Assembly: GCA_947305045.1 (NCBI GenBank)
Contig: CAMZCW010000027.1
Location: forward strand, 1 to 17,920
Direction of reading: 5' to 3'
DNA from: an uncultured Bacteroidales bacterium
Lineage (GTDB): Bacteria > Bacteroidota > Bacteroidia > Bacteroidales > UBA932
DNA: 17,920 nucleotides
The position numbers and the translations under genes were made by a program. Under the pieces are notes generated by a model, which searched no databases, was not told the DNA's origin, and saw only the letters and a program-made list of their open reading frames with translations. Positions 6,886-13,322 of the stretch are shown piece by piece; position 1 is the stretch's first letter; each line of letters opens with the position of its first letter.

Positions 6886-7661
6886 TGGAAATTACCCTGC
6901 AAGAGTTCAATGAAGTTATCGCCGCCCTGGAAAAAGGGGAGCTCCGCGTTGCCCGGAAAGTGAACGGCGAGTGGGTGGTGAATCGGCACGTAAAAGAGGT
7001 CATTCTGGCCGGCTTCAAGCTGGGCGCCATTACGGACATGAGAGAAGGGCAATTCCCCTTCTTTGACAAAAACACCTTCCCGGTGCGGCAATTCAATGCC
7101 TCCGACGGCGTGCGCATCGTCCCCGGCGGCACCAGCATCCGGCGCGGCGCGTACCTGGCGCCCGGCAGCATCGTCATGCCCCCGGCCTATGTGAATGTAG
7201 GTGCGTACGTGGGAGAAGGTACGATGGTGGACAGCCACGTCACCATCGGCTCCTGCGCCCAGGTGGGCCGGAACATCCATATATCGGCCTCTACGCAGAT
7301 TGGCGGTGTGCTGGAACCCGCCGGTGCCCTGCCTACCATCATTGAGGACGGTGCGTTCGTGGGCGGTAACTGCGGCATCTATGAAGGCACCATCGTCCAG
7401 GAAGGCGCCGTGATTGCCTCCGGCGTTATCATCACCTCTTCCACGGCCATTTTCGATGCCACCACCGGCAGCTTCATCAAACGCAACGCGGACGGCCGCA
7501 TTGTGGTGCCGCGTAACGCCGTGGTCGTGAGCGGCTCCAAGCCCATCATCCGGGACGGAAAACCCCTGGAGAGCGGCGTGCACCTGTACTGCCCGGTGAT
7601 TGTAAAGTATCGGGACCAGAAAACAGCCGGCAGCGTCCACCTGGAGGACCTGCTGCGTTAG
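6885..7661 (+). CDS. dapD: tetrahydrodipicolinate N-succinyltransferase
   Basis: DapD transfers a succinyl group from succinyl-CoA to tetrahydrodipicolinate, the first step of the acylated branch. The 258-residue protein has an N-terminal helical part and a left-handed beta-helix of hexapeptide repeats from about residue 90. Family stretches are GTMVDSHVTIGSCAQVG, GGVLEP, and PTIIEDGAFVGG near 145-160. Asp116 matches the conserved Asp141 of the E. coli enzyme. In my alignment the position of E. coli Glu189 is Gly, with a nearby Glu167 (IYEGTIV); this may be a feature of a Bacteroidota subfamily. The ATG overlaps the dapA stop by one base. Its last codons and stop lie inside the first copy of a 29-30-bp tandem repeat. 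An acetyl-CoA-using activity is possible but the family match favours succinyl. Confidence 0.92.
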   Translation: MEITLQEFNEVIAALEKGELRVARKVNGEWVVNRHVKEVILAGFKLGAITDMREGQFPFFDKNTFPVRQFNASDGVRIVPGGTSIRRGAYLAPGSIVMPPAYVNVGAYVGEGTMVDSHVTIGSCAQVGRNIHISASTQIGGVLEPAGALPTIIEDGAFVGGNCGIYEGTIVQEGAVIASGVIITSSTAIFDATTGSFIKRNADGRIVVPRNAVVVSGSKPIIRDGKPLESGVHLYCPVIVKYRDQKTAGSVHLEDLLR

Positions 7662-7770
7662 GGCACCTTGGCCTGGGCCCCACTGCGTTAGGGCACCTTG
7701 GCCTGCCCGCACTGCGTTAGGGCACCCTGGCCTGCCCGCACTGCGTTAGGGCACCCTGGCTTGGGCCCTC
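7653..7770. repeat. 29-30-bp tandem repeat grown from the dapD 3' end
   Basis: Four copies of ctgcgttagggcacc followed by tggcctg-like sequence start at 7653, 7683, 7712 and 7741. The first copy contains the end of dapD, including its TAG stop at 7659-7661, so the tandem copies look like slippage or duplication of the gene's tail. They begin the 516-bp gene-free stretch between dapD and asd. Confidence 0.9.
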
Positions 7771-7775
7771 CACGG

Positions 7776-7875
7776 GCGCACTTTTACGGAAAAACGTAGC
7801 ACTGGCGGACCTTTTGGCCCGCCAGCGGCGCATTTAGGGGCCAAAACGTGGCAGTAGCGGGCCTCGCCCTCCTCT
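7776..7875. repeat. imperfect 52-bp duplication with internal hairpin
   Basis: Two related segments start at 7776 and 7828, each running gcgca, a T-rich patch, then aaaacgtrgcastrgcggrcc-like sequence. The first includes a hairpin, CTGGCGG (7802-7808) with CCGCCAG (7819-7825). There is no T-run, so it is not a typical terminator. I see no gene in it. Confidence 0.6.
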
Positions 7876-7890
7876 CTGCCGAAACCCGCC

Positions 7891-8026
7891 GGGCATTAAA
7901 GCACGAGGAGAAGCACGAGAAGGGGCCCAGTTGAGGGCAGGTGTGCTTTAACGGGGTGTGAAGGGGGGCATTAAAGCACGGGGAGAGGCACGAGAAGGGG
8001 TCCAGTTGAGGGCAGGTGTGCTTTAA
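7891..8026. repeat. two copies of a 61-bp palindrome-ended repeat
   Basis: The copies at 7891-7951 and 7966-8026 are 75 bp apart and differ at three positions. Each is bounded by perfect 9-nt inverted arms, TTAAAGCAC and GTGCTTTAA (7896-7904 with 7943-7951; 7971-7979 with 8018-8026). It could be a small non-autonomous mobile element or a structured RNA. No coding frame is convincing. Confidence 0.85.
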
Positions 8027-8084
8027 GCGAGCACGCGATATGACGGAAGAGGGAGTGTGGACGCATGACGGGCCAGGGGACTAC

Positions 8085-8112
8085 CATTTTTCCAAAAAGA
8101 TACGTATATTTG
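8085..8112 (+). promoter_or_regulatory. predicted promoter for asd
   Basis: TATATTTG at 8105-8112 fits TAnnTTTG, with a T-rich patch (catttttcc, about 8087-8095) upstream. The start would be near 8118, giving a leader of about 60 bases. The leader holds a small hairpin (CCCTC 8131-8135 with GAGGG 8139-8143) that could alternatively pair CCTCC with GGAGG at 8150-8154, and a 13-codon open frame from ATG 8125 (MSPSLRGFGRFNI). Attenuation is possible but unproven. Confidence 0.65.
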
Positions 8113-8177
8113 TGGGTTATTAAGATGAGTCCCTCCTTGAGGGGGTTCGGGAGGTTTAACATTTAACTTATCATAAG

Positions 8178-9167
8178 ATGATAGTAGCCGTAGTAGGCGC
8201 CACGGGCGTTGTGGGCCAAAAAATGTTGGAAGTGCTGCAGGAACGCCAGTTCCCGGTGACCGAGTTGTTGCCGGTAGCATCGGCACGCTCCTGGGGGAAA
8301 AAAGTGACCTTCCAGGGCAAGGAATGGACGGTAATGAGTGCCGATGAAGCCATCGCGCGCAAGCCCGTACTGGCCATTTTCAGCGCCGGCGGTGCGGCAT
8401 CGGCAGAACTGGCACCGCAATTCGCAAAAATAGGCTGCTACGTGGTGGACAACTCTTCCTATTGGCGCATGGATCCTTCCGTCCCGCTGGTGGTTCCGGA
8501 AATCAATGCCGATGTCCTCACGCCGGCAGACCACATCATCGCCAACCCTAACTGCTCCACCATCCAGATGGTGCTGCCGCTGGCACCGCTGCATAAGGCC
8601 TATGGCATCAAGCGCATCGTGGTGAGCACCTACCAGAGCGTTACGGGCGCCGGTCAGCGGGGCATTGAGCAGCTGGAGGCGGAACGCGCCGGCGGCTCGG
8701 GCAGCAAGTTCCCGCACCCGATTGACCTGAATATCCTCCCGCACATTGACTCCTTCCTCCCGGACGGCTACACCAAGGAGGAGATGAAGATGGTGAACGA
8801 AACCCGCAAAATCCTCAGGGACAGCAGGATAGCCGTCAGCGCCACTACGGTCCGCGTGCCGGTAAAAGGCGGCCACTCGGAAAGCGTCAACATAGAATTC
8901 AACAAGCCGTATGACCTGACGGAGGCCCGTCAGCTCATGGCCGATATGCCTGGCGTGGTCATCCAGGATGACCCGGCCAACAACGTGTACCCCATGCCGT
9001 TGTATGCCTGGGGGAAGGACGATGTTTTTGTGGGCCGCATCCGCCGGGACCCCTCGGTGGAGAACGGACTCAACCTGTGGTGCGTGAGCGACAACATCCG
9101 CAAGGGTGCCGCCACCAATGCCGTACAAATTGCCCAGGTGCTCCTGGCTAAAGGCTGGCTGGGCTAG
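8178..9167 (+). CDS. asd: aspartate-semialdehyde dehydrogenase
   Basis: Asd reduces aspartyl phosphate to aspartate semialdehyde with NADPH, feeding both the lysine branch (DapA) and the homoserine branch (ThrA). The 329-residue protein starts with the nucleotide-binding motif VVGATGVVGQ. It carries the catalytic Cys126 in NPNCSTIQ, the Gln of YQSVTGAG, and His233 in GGHSESVN. Length is normal. It has its own predicted promoter after the repeat-rich gap, and leads asd-dapE-dapB-thrA. A dispersed palindromic repeat fills the 52 bp between its stop and dapE. Confidence 0.96.
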   Translation: MIVAVVGATGVVGQKMLEVLQERQFPVTELLPVASARSWGKKVTFQGKEWTVMSADEAIARKPVLAIFSAGGAASAELAPQFAKIGCYVVDNSSYWRMDPSVPLVVPEINADVLTPADHIIANPNCSTIQMVLPLAPLHKAYGIKRIVVSTYQSVTGAGQRGIEQLEAERAGGSGSKFPHPIDLNILPHIDSFLPDGYTKEEMKMVNETRKILRDSRIAVSATTVRVPVKGGHSESVNIEFNKPYDLTEARQLMADMPGVVIQDDPANNVYPMPLYAWGKDDVFVGRIRRDPSVENGLNLWCVSDNIRKGAATNAVQIAQVLLAKGWLG

Positions 9168-9170
9168 CCT

Positions 9171-9212
9171 GTCATTCTGAGCGGAGCCCGAAGGGCGAAG
9201 TCGAAGAATCTC
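9171..9212. repeat. GTCAT-ATCTC palindromic repeat between asd and dapE
   Basis: It starts GTCATTCTGAGC and ends GAAGAATCTC. The outer arms ATTCT (9174-9178) and AGAAT (9205-9209) pair, with an inner stem GCCC (9186-9189) with GGGC (9193-9196). It fills almost the whole asd-dapE gap, leaving only seven bases before the dapE ATG. It belongs to the same general class as the copies at 17835 and inside dapF and dapE. Confidence 0.85.
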
Positions 9213-9219
9213 AAACACG

Positions 9220-10479
9220 ATGAACTGGACTTTTTTCAAAGAACTGCTGAGCATGGATTCCACTTCCGGAAAGGAGCGGGAGGTGGCTCAGTGGCTTCTG
9301 ACACAGCTGGAAGCCCCGGTAGTGGAGTCCATGGAAGTGGGGGACGGCACCCTGAACCTTTTCCTGAAGTGGGGTACCCCCAAGGTGGTGTTCTGCACCC
9401 ACCTGGATACGGTCCCTCCCTATATCGCCCCTGAGTTTCCGGAGGAGATGCTCTCCCGAGGAACTCCGTTCGCTTCGCTCTCTCCGGCCCCTCCCACCGC
9501 TACCGCGGCGGGCCCCTCCCCCTACCCATGTGCGGGGGTGCACATGTCCTCGGGAGAGCATCCCCTCCGGATAGAAGGACATGGGGAGGACGTCATGCCC
9601 GGCTACGACCGGGCATCTCGTGCCATCACCGGCCGGGGAAGCTGCGACGCGAAGGGGCAGCTCTTTGCCATGTACACGGCGTGTAAGGAGTTGGAGGCCA
9701 GTGGGTGCACGGACTTCGGGCTGCTGCTGCTGGCAGGGGAGGAGACAGGGTCCTGGGGGGCCAAAGCGTTCTCCAAGACCGGATTCCAAGCGACGTTTCT
9801 CATTGTAGGAGAGCCCACGGAGAACAAGATGGTAAGCGCCTCCAAGGGCACCAAGTCCTATGACCTCACTTTCCGCGGGGAGGCGTTCCACTCCGGCTAT
9901 CCGCAGTATGGCGTAAGCGCAGTGAACCTGTTCAATGACTTTTATAATAAGCTGAAGGCCAAGGATTTCGGGGAGGATCCTGTGCTGGGTGCTACCACCT
10001 GGAACGTGGGATTGGTGCACAGTGACAATCCGCAGAACATCCTGTCTCCGGAACTCACCTGCCGCCTGTATTTCCGCACCACCTTCGTGAGTGACCAGGC
10101 CGTCCAGGACTGGATGGAACAGGCCCCCAAAGGCATAGGCCTTTCTTCCACGTCGCTTCGCGACCCTGTACGGGCAAATGTTCCAGAAAGGCCTATGCCT
10201 TCCGGCACCCCCGGCCCGGTCGGGGGTCTCACGGTAGTGCCCCGCGGGGGAGACGCGCCTGCGCGGTACGTCACGCTGCCCGGCTTCGAGAGTGCGCCCG
10301 TGGCGTTTGGCAGCGACGCGCCGCACCTCACGGGCTTCGGCCATAAAATCATTTGCGGCCCCGGGACCATCCGCGTGGCGCATCGCCCGGATGAACACGT
10401 CCTGGTGCGCGACCTGGAAACCGCCGTGGCGCAGTATGTGGAAATGTATCGTAAAATACAAGATATTGTAACACAATGA
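9220..10479 (+). CDS. dapE: M20 metallopeptidase, likely succinyl-diaminopimelate desuccinylase, with two in-frame insertions
   Basis: This M20-family di-zinc hydrolase most likely removes succinate from N-succinyl-LL-diaminopimelate. Candidate metal ligands and catalytic residues are His61 and Asp63 in THLDT, Asp143 in GSCDAKG, the Glu174-Glu175 pair in GEETGS, Glu198 in GEPTEN, and His388 in AHRPDEH. The 419-residue length exceeds the roughly 350 I expect for close Bacteroidota relatives. The excess is explained by two repeat-encoded blocks, residues about 74-134 (before TGRGSCDAKG) and 304-336 (before VVPRGGDAPARY). The acyl substrate is inferred from dapD, dapB and dapF nearby. The same subfamily in Bacteroidota also deacylates acetyl- or succinylornithine, so an arginine-pathway role is the main alternative. 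The TGA stop lies inside an ACACAATGAGTT repeat motif. Confidence 0.85.
   Translation: MNWTFFKELLSMDSTSGKEREVAQWLLTQLEAPVVESMEVGDGTLNLFLKWGTPKVVFCTHLDTVPPYIAPEFPEEMLSRGTPFASLSPAPPTATAAGPSPYPCAGVHMSSGEHPLRIEGHGEDVMPGYDRASRAITGRGSCDAKGQLFAMYTACKELEASGCTDFGLLLLAGEETGSWGAKAFSKTGFQATFLIVGEPTENKMVSASKGTKSYDLTFRGEAFHSGYPQYGVSAVNLFNDFYNKLKAKDFGEDPVLGATTWNVGLVHSDNPQNILSPELTCRLYFRTTFVSDQAVQDWMEQAPKGIGLSSTSLRDPVRANVPERPMPSGTPGPVGGLTVVPRGGDAPARYVTLPGFESAPVAFGSDAPHLTGFGHKIICGPGTIRVAHRPDEHVLVRDLETAVAQYVEMYRKIQDIVTQ
9439..9620. repeat. in-frame insertion 1 in dapE: 24-nt inverted arms plus small palindrome
   Basis: A 24-nt arm at 9439-9462 (ccggaggagatg then ctctcccgagga) pairs with 9547-9570 at 23 of 24 positions, enclosing 84 nt. 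Inside lies a further hairpin, CATGTGC (9527-9533) with GCACATG (9540-9546). After a short spacer comes a GTCAT-ATCTC palindrome at 9592-9617 (ATGCCCGG, six-nt loop, CCGGGCAT). The whole block is open in the dapE frame and lies between the metal-binding motifs THLDT and GSCDAKG. Confidence 0.9.
10130..10230. repeat. in-frame insertion 2 in dapE: 17-nt perfect inverted arms plus palindrome
   Basis: AAGGCATAGGCCTTTCT (10130-10146) is perfectly complementary to 10185-10201, with a 38-nt loop holding a small stem GTCGC-GCGAC (10152-10164). Directly after comes a second palindrome, ACCCCCG (10207-10213) with CGGGGGT (10221-10227), ending GGTCTC. All of it is translated in the dapE frame, after the YFRTTFVSDQAVQDWM segment. 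Confidence 0.9.
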
Positions 10480-10540
10480 GTTGCGGAAAATCGTCTGCGT
10501 AAAAGTACATGGACGATTTTCTGTAAACTACTGATAGTAA
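10467..10540. repeat. dispersed hairpin element between dapE and dapB
   Basis: AACACAATGAGTTGC (10469-10483), containing the dapE stop, is followed by a perfect 10-bp hairpin (GAAAATCGTC at 10486-10495, GACGATTTTC at 10512-10521, 16-nt loop) and then CTGATAGTAAG. The layout equals the units before dapF and after the barrel gene, with another stem sequence. Termination here is possible but would cut dapB-thrA from asd. Confidence 0.65.
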
Positions 10541-10560
10541 GAAGATTACATTTAACGGCA

Positions 10561-11223
10561 ATGATCAAGGTAATCCTGAGTGGCTACGGAAAGATGGGCC
10601 ACATGATAGAAACAGAGCTCAAACGAAGAGGCATTGCGCTGGTGGAGGCCAGCGAGGACATCACGGCTACGGATCCGGCCACGGCCAGCGAGTGCGTGTG
10701 CATCGACTTTACCACCCCGGAGGCCTTCCGGAAAAACTATCCCTTCATTGCCACCCACTTCAAGGCGGCGGTCATTGGCACCACCGGCTGGAACGACATC
10801 CAGGACCAGGTGATCCAGGCTTTCCAACAGGCCGATACCCCCATGATCTACGCCTCCAACTTCTCGCTGGGGGTGAACGCCCTGTTTAAGGCCATCGAAA
10901 AGGCATCGGCGCTCTTGAGAGACGCCGGCTACACCCCCGAGATTGAGGAAATCCACCACATCCACAAGCTGGACGCTCCCTCCGGAACGGCCAAGTCTAT
11001 GGCGGAGCTGGTGAAGGCCAGCCTGAACGAAACCCCGGAAATCACCTCCATCCGCGAAGGGGAAGTGCCTGGTATCCATACGCTTACCCTTACATCGGCC
11101 TGTGACAGACTCACCCTCAAACACGAGGCCTTCTCCCGCGAAGGCTTTGCCAAAGGTGCCGTGGTAGCGGCCCTCAAAACCGAAACCCTGCAAGGGGTGC
11201 ATGAATTCAGCGAACTCCTGTAA
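10561..11223 (+). CDS. dapB: 4-hydroxy-tetrahydrodipicolinate reductase
   Basis: DapB reduces the DapA product to tetrahydrodipicolinate with NAD(P)H. The 220-residue protein has the Rossmann motif SGYGKMG (residues 7-13), GTTGW, and the family signature EIHHIHKLDAPSGTA with His132, His133, Lys136 and the PSGTA loop at 140-144. It is shorter than E. coli DapB (about 270); the missing part is mainly in the Rossmann domain, between GYGKMG and CIDFTTPEAF. Bacteroidota forms are often short as well. The stop overlaps the thrA start in TAATG, so translation is probably coupled. The 81-bp gap before it holds a repeat hairpin and no clear promoter. Confidence 0.94.
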   Translation: MIKVILSGYGKMGHMIETELKRRGIALVEASEDITATDPATASECVCIDFTTPEAFRKNYPFIATHFKAAVIGTTGWNDIQDQVIQAFQQADTPMIYASNFSLGVNALFKAIEKASALLRDAGYTPEIEEIHHIHKLDAPSGTAKSMAELVKASLNETPEITSIREGEVPGIHTLTLTSACDRLTLKHEAFSREGFAKGAVVAALKTETLQGVHEFSELL

Positions 11224-13292
11224 TGATTAGCGTCCTGAAATTTGGCGGCTCGTCCGTTGCCTCCGCGACCAACATGTCGCGCGTGCTGGATATTGTGGAA
11301 AAAGAGCAGGGCAAGGTGGTGCTCATCTCCAGCGCCATCAGCGGCTGCACGGATGCCTTCCTGAAGGGGGAAGAGGAGAGCCTCGCCGCCATGGAAGGCA
11401 AGCACAGGGACATCGTCACGCGGCTGTTCACCGGCGAAGAACGCGCCAAGGTGCAGGCGCAGGTGGACGACCTTTTCGCCCAGCTCAGGAAGGCCCCCAA
11501 GGACGAGCAGGTCACCTACGGCGAGCTCCTGTCCACCACCATCCTGGCCGCCAAACTCCGGACAGAAGGCAAAAACACCGCCTGGCTGGACTCCCGCGAC
11601 CTGGTAGTGAAGGACGATGAGCCACTGACTTACAGCAAGATACAATCGGCCATCGGCACCACCAAGGCCGATATTTATGTAGCCCCGGGCTTTATCTGCC
11701 GGGACAAAAACGGCAATATAAGCACCCTGGGCCGCGGGGGGTCCGACTACACCGCTGCCCTGTACGCCGCCGCCATCCAGGCCGACAAGCTCCAGATCTG
11801 GACCGATGTCCCCGGCATCATGACGGCCAACCCCAAGCAGGTGAGCGCAGCCCGCACCATCCCGCGGATGTCGTACGCGGCCGCACTGGACATGGCTTCG
11901 CACGGTGCCAAGGTGCTGTATGCTCCCACGGTAGCCCCGGCCATGGCCGCCGGTATCGACATTGAAATCCGCAACACCTTTGCCCCGGAGGGGAAATACA
12001 CCGTAATTGGTGCACAGAAGGATGCCACCCAATGGATTGGCGTGGCCTCGGAAGGCGGGAACATCCGCCTGGTGGGCGCCCAGATGGCCGATCAGGTCGG
12101 CCATGACGGCGCAGACGCCGACCGCGCCTCCAAGGCCCTCACGGAGGCAGGCATTGCCGCCAGGAGCATATCGGCCCAGGGCGGCGGCCTGGACATTGTG
12201 GTGCGGCCGGGCGTGCTGGACAAGGCGCTCCGGGCGCTGCACCGGGCCTTTTTCCAGGAGCTGCCGGTGAAGGAAGTGAACCTGTTCATTGCCGGCGACG
12301 GCGCCGTAGCACGGGCCCTCATCGGCCTGATAGACCAGACGGCGGAAACCGTGAAAGAACGCACCGGGAAGGTGCTGCGGATTGTGGGGCGGGCCAACAG
12401 CCGGAAATTCGGCCTGGACGCCGGCGGGCATCCGGAACTGGATCGGGAAGGAGACTATATTGACGCCATCCTGAGCCAGGCCACCCAGGGCGCGCTCTTT
12501 GTGGACGTTACCAATAGCGAAACCCTTTACAAACGCTATACGGAGCTGCTGGAGGCTGGTATCGGCATTATTTCCAGCAACCGTCGCTCCTTTGCCGTAC
12601 CGTATGCGGACTATGCCGCCATCCAGGCTGCCGCGCGCGAAAACGGCGTGCCGCTCCGTTACGAGACCACGGTAGGCGCGGCCCTGCCCATGCTGGAGTC
12701 TATCACCCGCGGCACCAACAGCTGCGACGAGATTCTCTCTATCGAGGCCGTGGTCTCCTGCACGCTGAACCAGATTCTGGGGGATTACCGCCCCGGCGGC
12801 GACACGTTCGCCTCCCTGGTGCGCAAAGCCCAGGCCGCCGGCCTCACGGAAAAAGACCCGCGCATGGATCTTAGCGGCAAGGACGCCCTCCGCAAGCTCC
12901 TCATCCTTGCCCGCGAAGCCGGCGCCCAGCTGGAAGAAAAGGACGTGCGCATTACGCCCATCGTCCCGCCAGAGCGCTTCAAAGGCAGCCTGGACGATTT
13001 TTACACCGCTCTGGAAGAGAGTGAGCCGGAGCTGGCCCGCCAGGAGAACGAAGCCGCCGCTCAGGGCTTCCGCCGCCGCTTTGTGGCCTGGCTGGAAAAA
13101 ACGCCGGCGGGCTATCAGGCGGGCATCGGCATCCGGAATGTGGCGCCCGTACACCCGGCCTACCACCTTCGCGGCACGGAAAACGCCATCATCGTCCGGA
13201 GCGCCTTCCATCCCTATCCGCTGGTAATCCAAGGCCCCGGTGAAGGTGCCCGCGATGCCGCCAGCAGTATCCTGAACGACATTTTACGGTAG
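11223..13292 (+). CDS. thrA: bifunctional aspartokinase-homoserine dehydrogenase, compact form
   Basis: The protein phosphorylates aspartate and, in its second half, reduces aspartate semialdehyde to homoserine. The kinase part (about 1-265) shows KFGGSS (6-11), GRGGSD (170-175), WTDVPGIMTANP and SHGAKVLYAPTVAPA. A short ACT-like regulatory part spans about 275-345. The dehydrogenase part (about 350-689) has the nucleotide-binding FIAGDGAVARAL (Gly358, Gly360), YETTVGAALPMLE, Glu543 in TEKDPR, and Lys558 in ALRKLL. At 689 residues it is about 120 shorter than the usual 810-820. Most of the loss seems to be in the regulatory ACT region, with some in the kinase. Feedback control by threonine may therefore be changed. 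No frameshift is visible and all catalytic motifs remain. The ATG overlaps the dapB stop. Confidence 0.93.
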   Translation: MISVLKFGGSSVASATNMSRVLDIVEKEQGKVVLISSAISGCTDAFLKGEEESLAAMEGKHRDIVTRLFTGEERAKVQAQVDDLFAQLRKAPKDEQVTYGELLSTTILAAKLRTEGKNTAWLDSRDLVVKDDEPLTYSKIQSAIGTTKADIYVAPGFICRDKNGNISTLGRGGSDYTAALYAAAIQADKLQIWTDVPGIMTANPKQVSAARTIPRMSYAAALDMASHGAKVLYAPTVAPAMAAGIDIEIRNTFAPEGKYTVIGAQKDATQWIGVASEGGNIRLVGAQMADQVGHDGADADRASKALTEAGIAARSISAQGGGLDIVVRPGVLDKALRALHRAFFQELPVKEVNLFIAGDGAVARALIGLIDQTAETVKERTGKVLRIVGRANSRKFGLDAGGHPELDREGDYIDAILSQATQGALFVDVTNSETLYKRYTELLEAGIGIISSNRRSFAVPYADYAAIQAAARENGVPLRYETTVGAALPMLESITRGTNSCDEILSIEAVVSCTLNQILGDYRPGGDTFASLVRKAQAAGLTEKDPRMDLSGKDALRKLLILAREAGAQLEEKDVRITPIVPPERFKGSLDDFYTALEESEPELARQENEAAAQGFRRRFVAWLEKTPAGYQAGIGIRNVAPVHPAYHLRGTENAIIVRSAFHPYPLVIQGPGEGARDAASSILNDILR

Positions 13293-13316
13293 GTACAAGA
13301 ATTATTCGTATCTTTG
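13290..13316 (+). promoter_or_regulatory. predicted promoter for cdaA-mutS2, possibly leaderless
   Basis: TATCTTTG at 13309-13316, followed by CAAA, is a textbook Bacteroidota -7 box. The first cdaA ATG (13323) lies only six bases after it, so the transcript would start at or beside the start codon. The thrA stop is at 13290-13292, so the promoter fits in the 30-bp gap. Confidence 0.7.
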
Positions 13317-13322
13317 CAAACT

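Noticed and set aside
7971..8162. A 63-codon - strand frame between dapD and asd
   Set aside because: It overlaps the repeat units and the asd promoter, has no recognisable motif, and lies in a stretch without coding character.
9439..9570. The 24-nt inverted arms as insertion-sequence ends
   Set aside because: Only 84 bp lie between the arms and no transposase is encoded. No target-site duplication could be established by eye, so it is listed only as a repeat.
10929..13232. A 767-codon open frame on the - strand opposite dapB and thrA
   Set aside because: It is a shadow of GC-biased codons in two well-supported + strand genes. Its product has no recognisable motif and is rich in Gly, Ala, His, Arg and Val, as expected of antisense to such genes.
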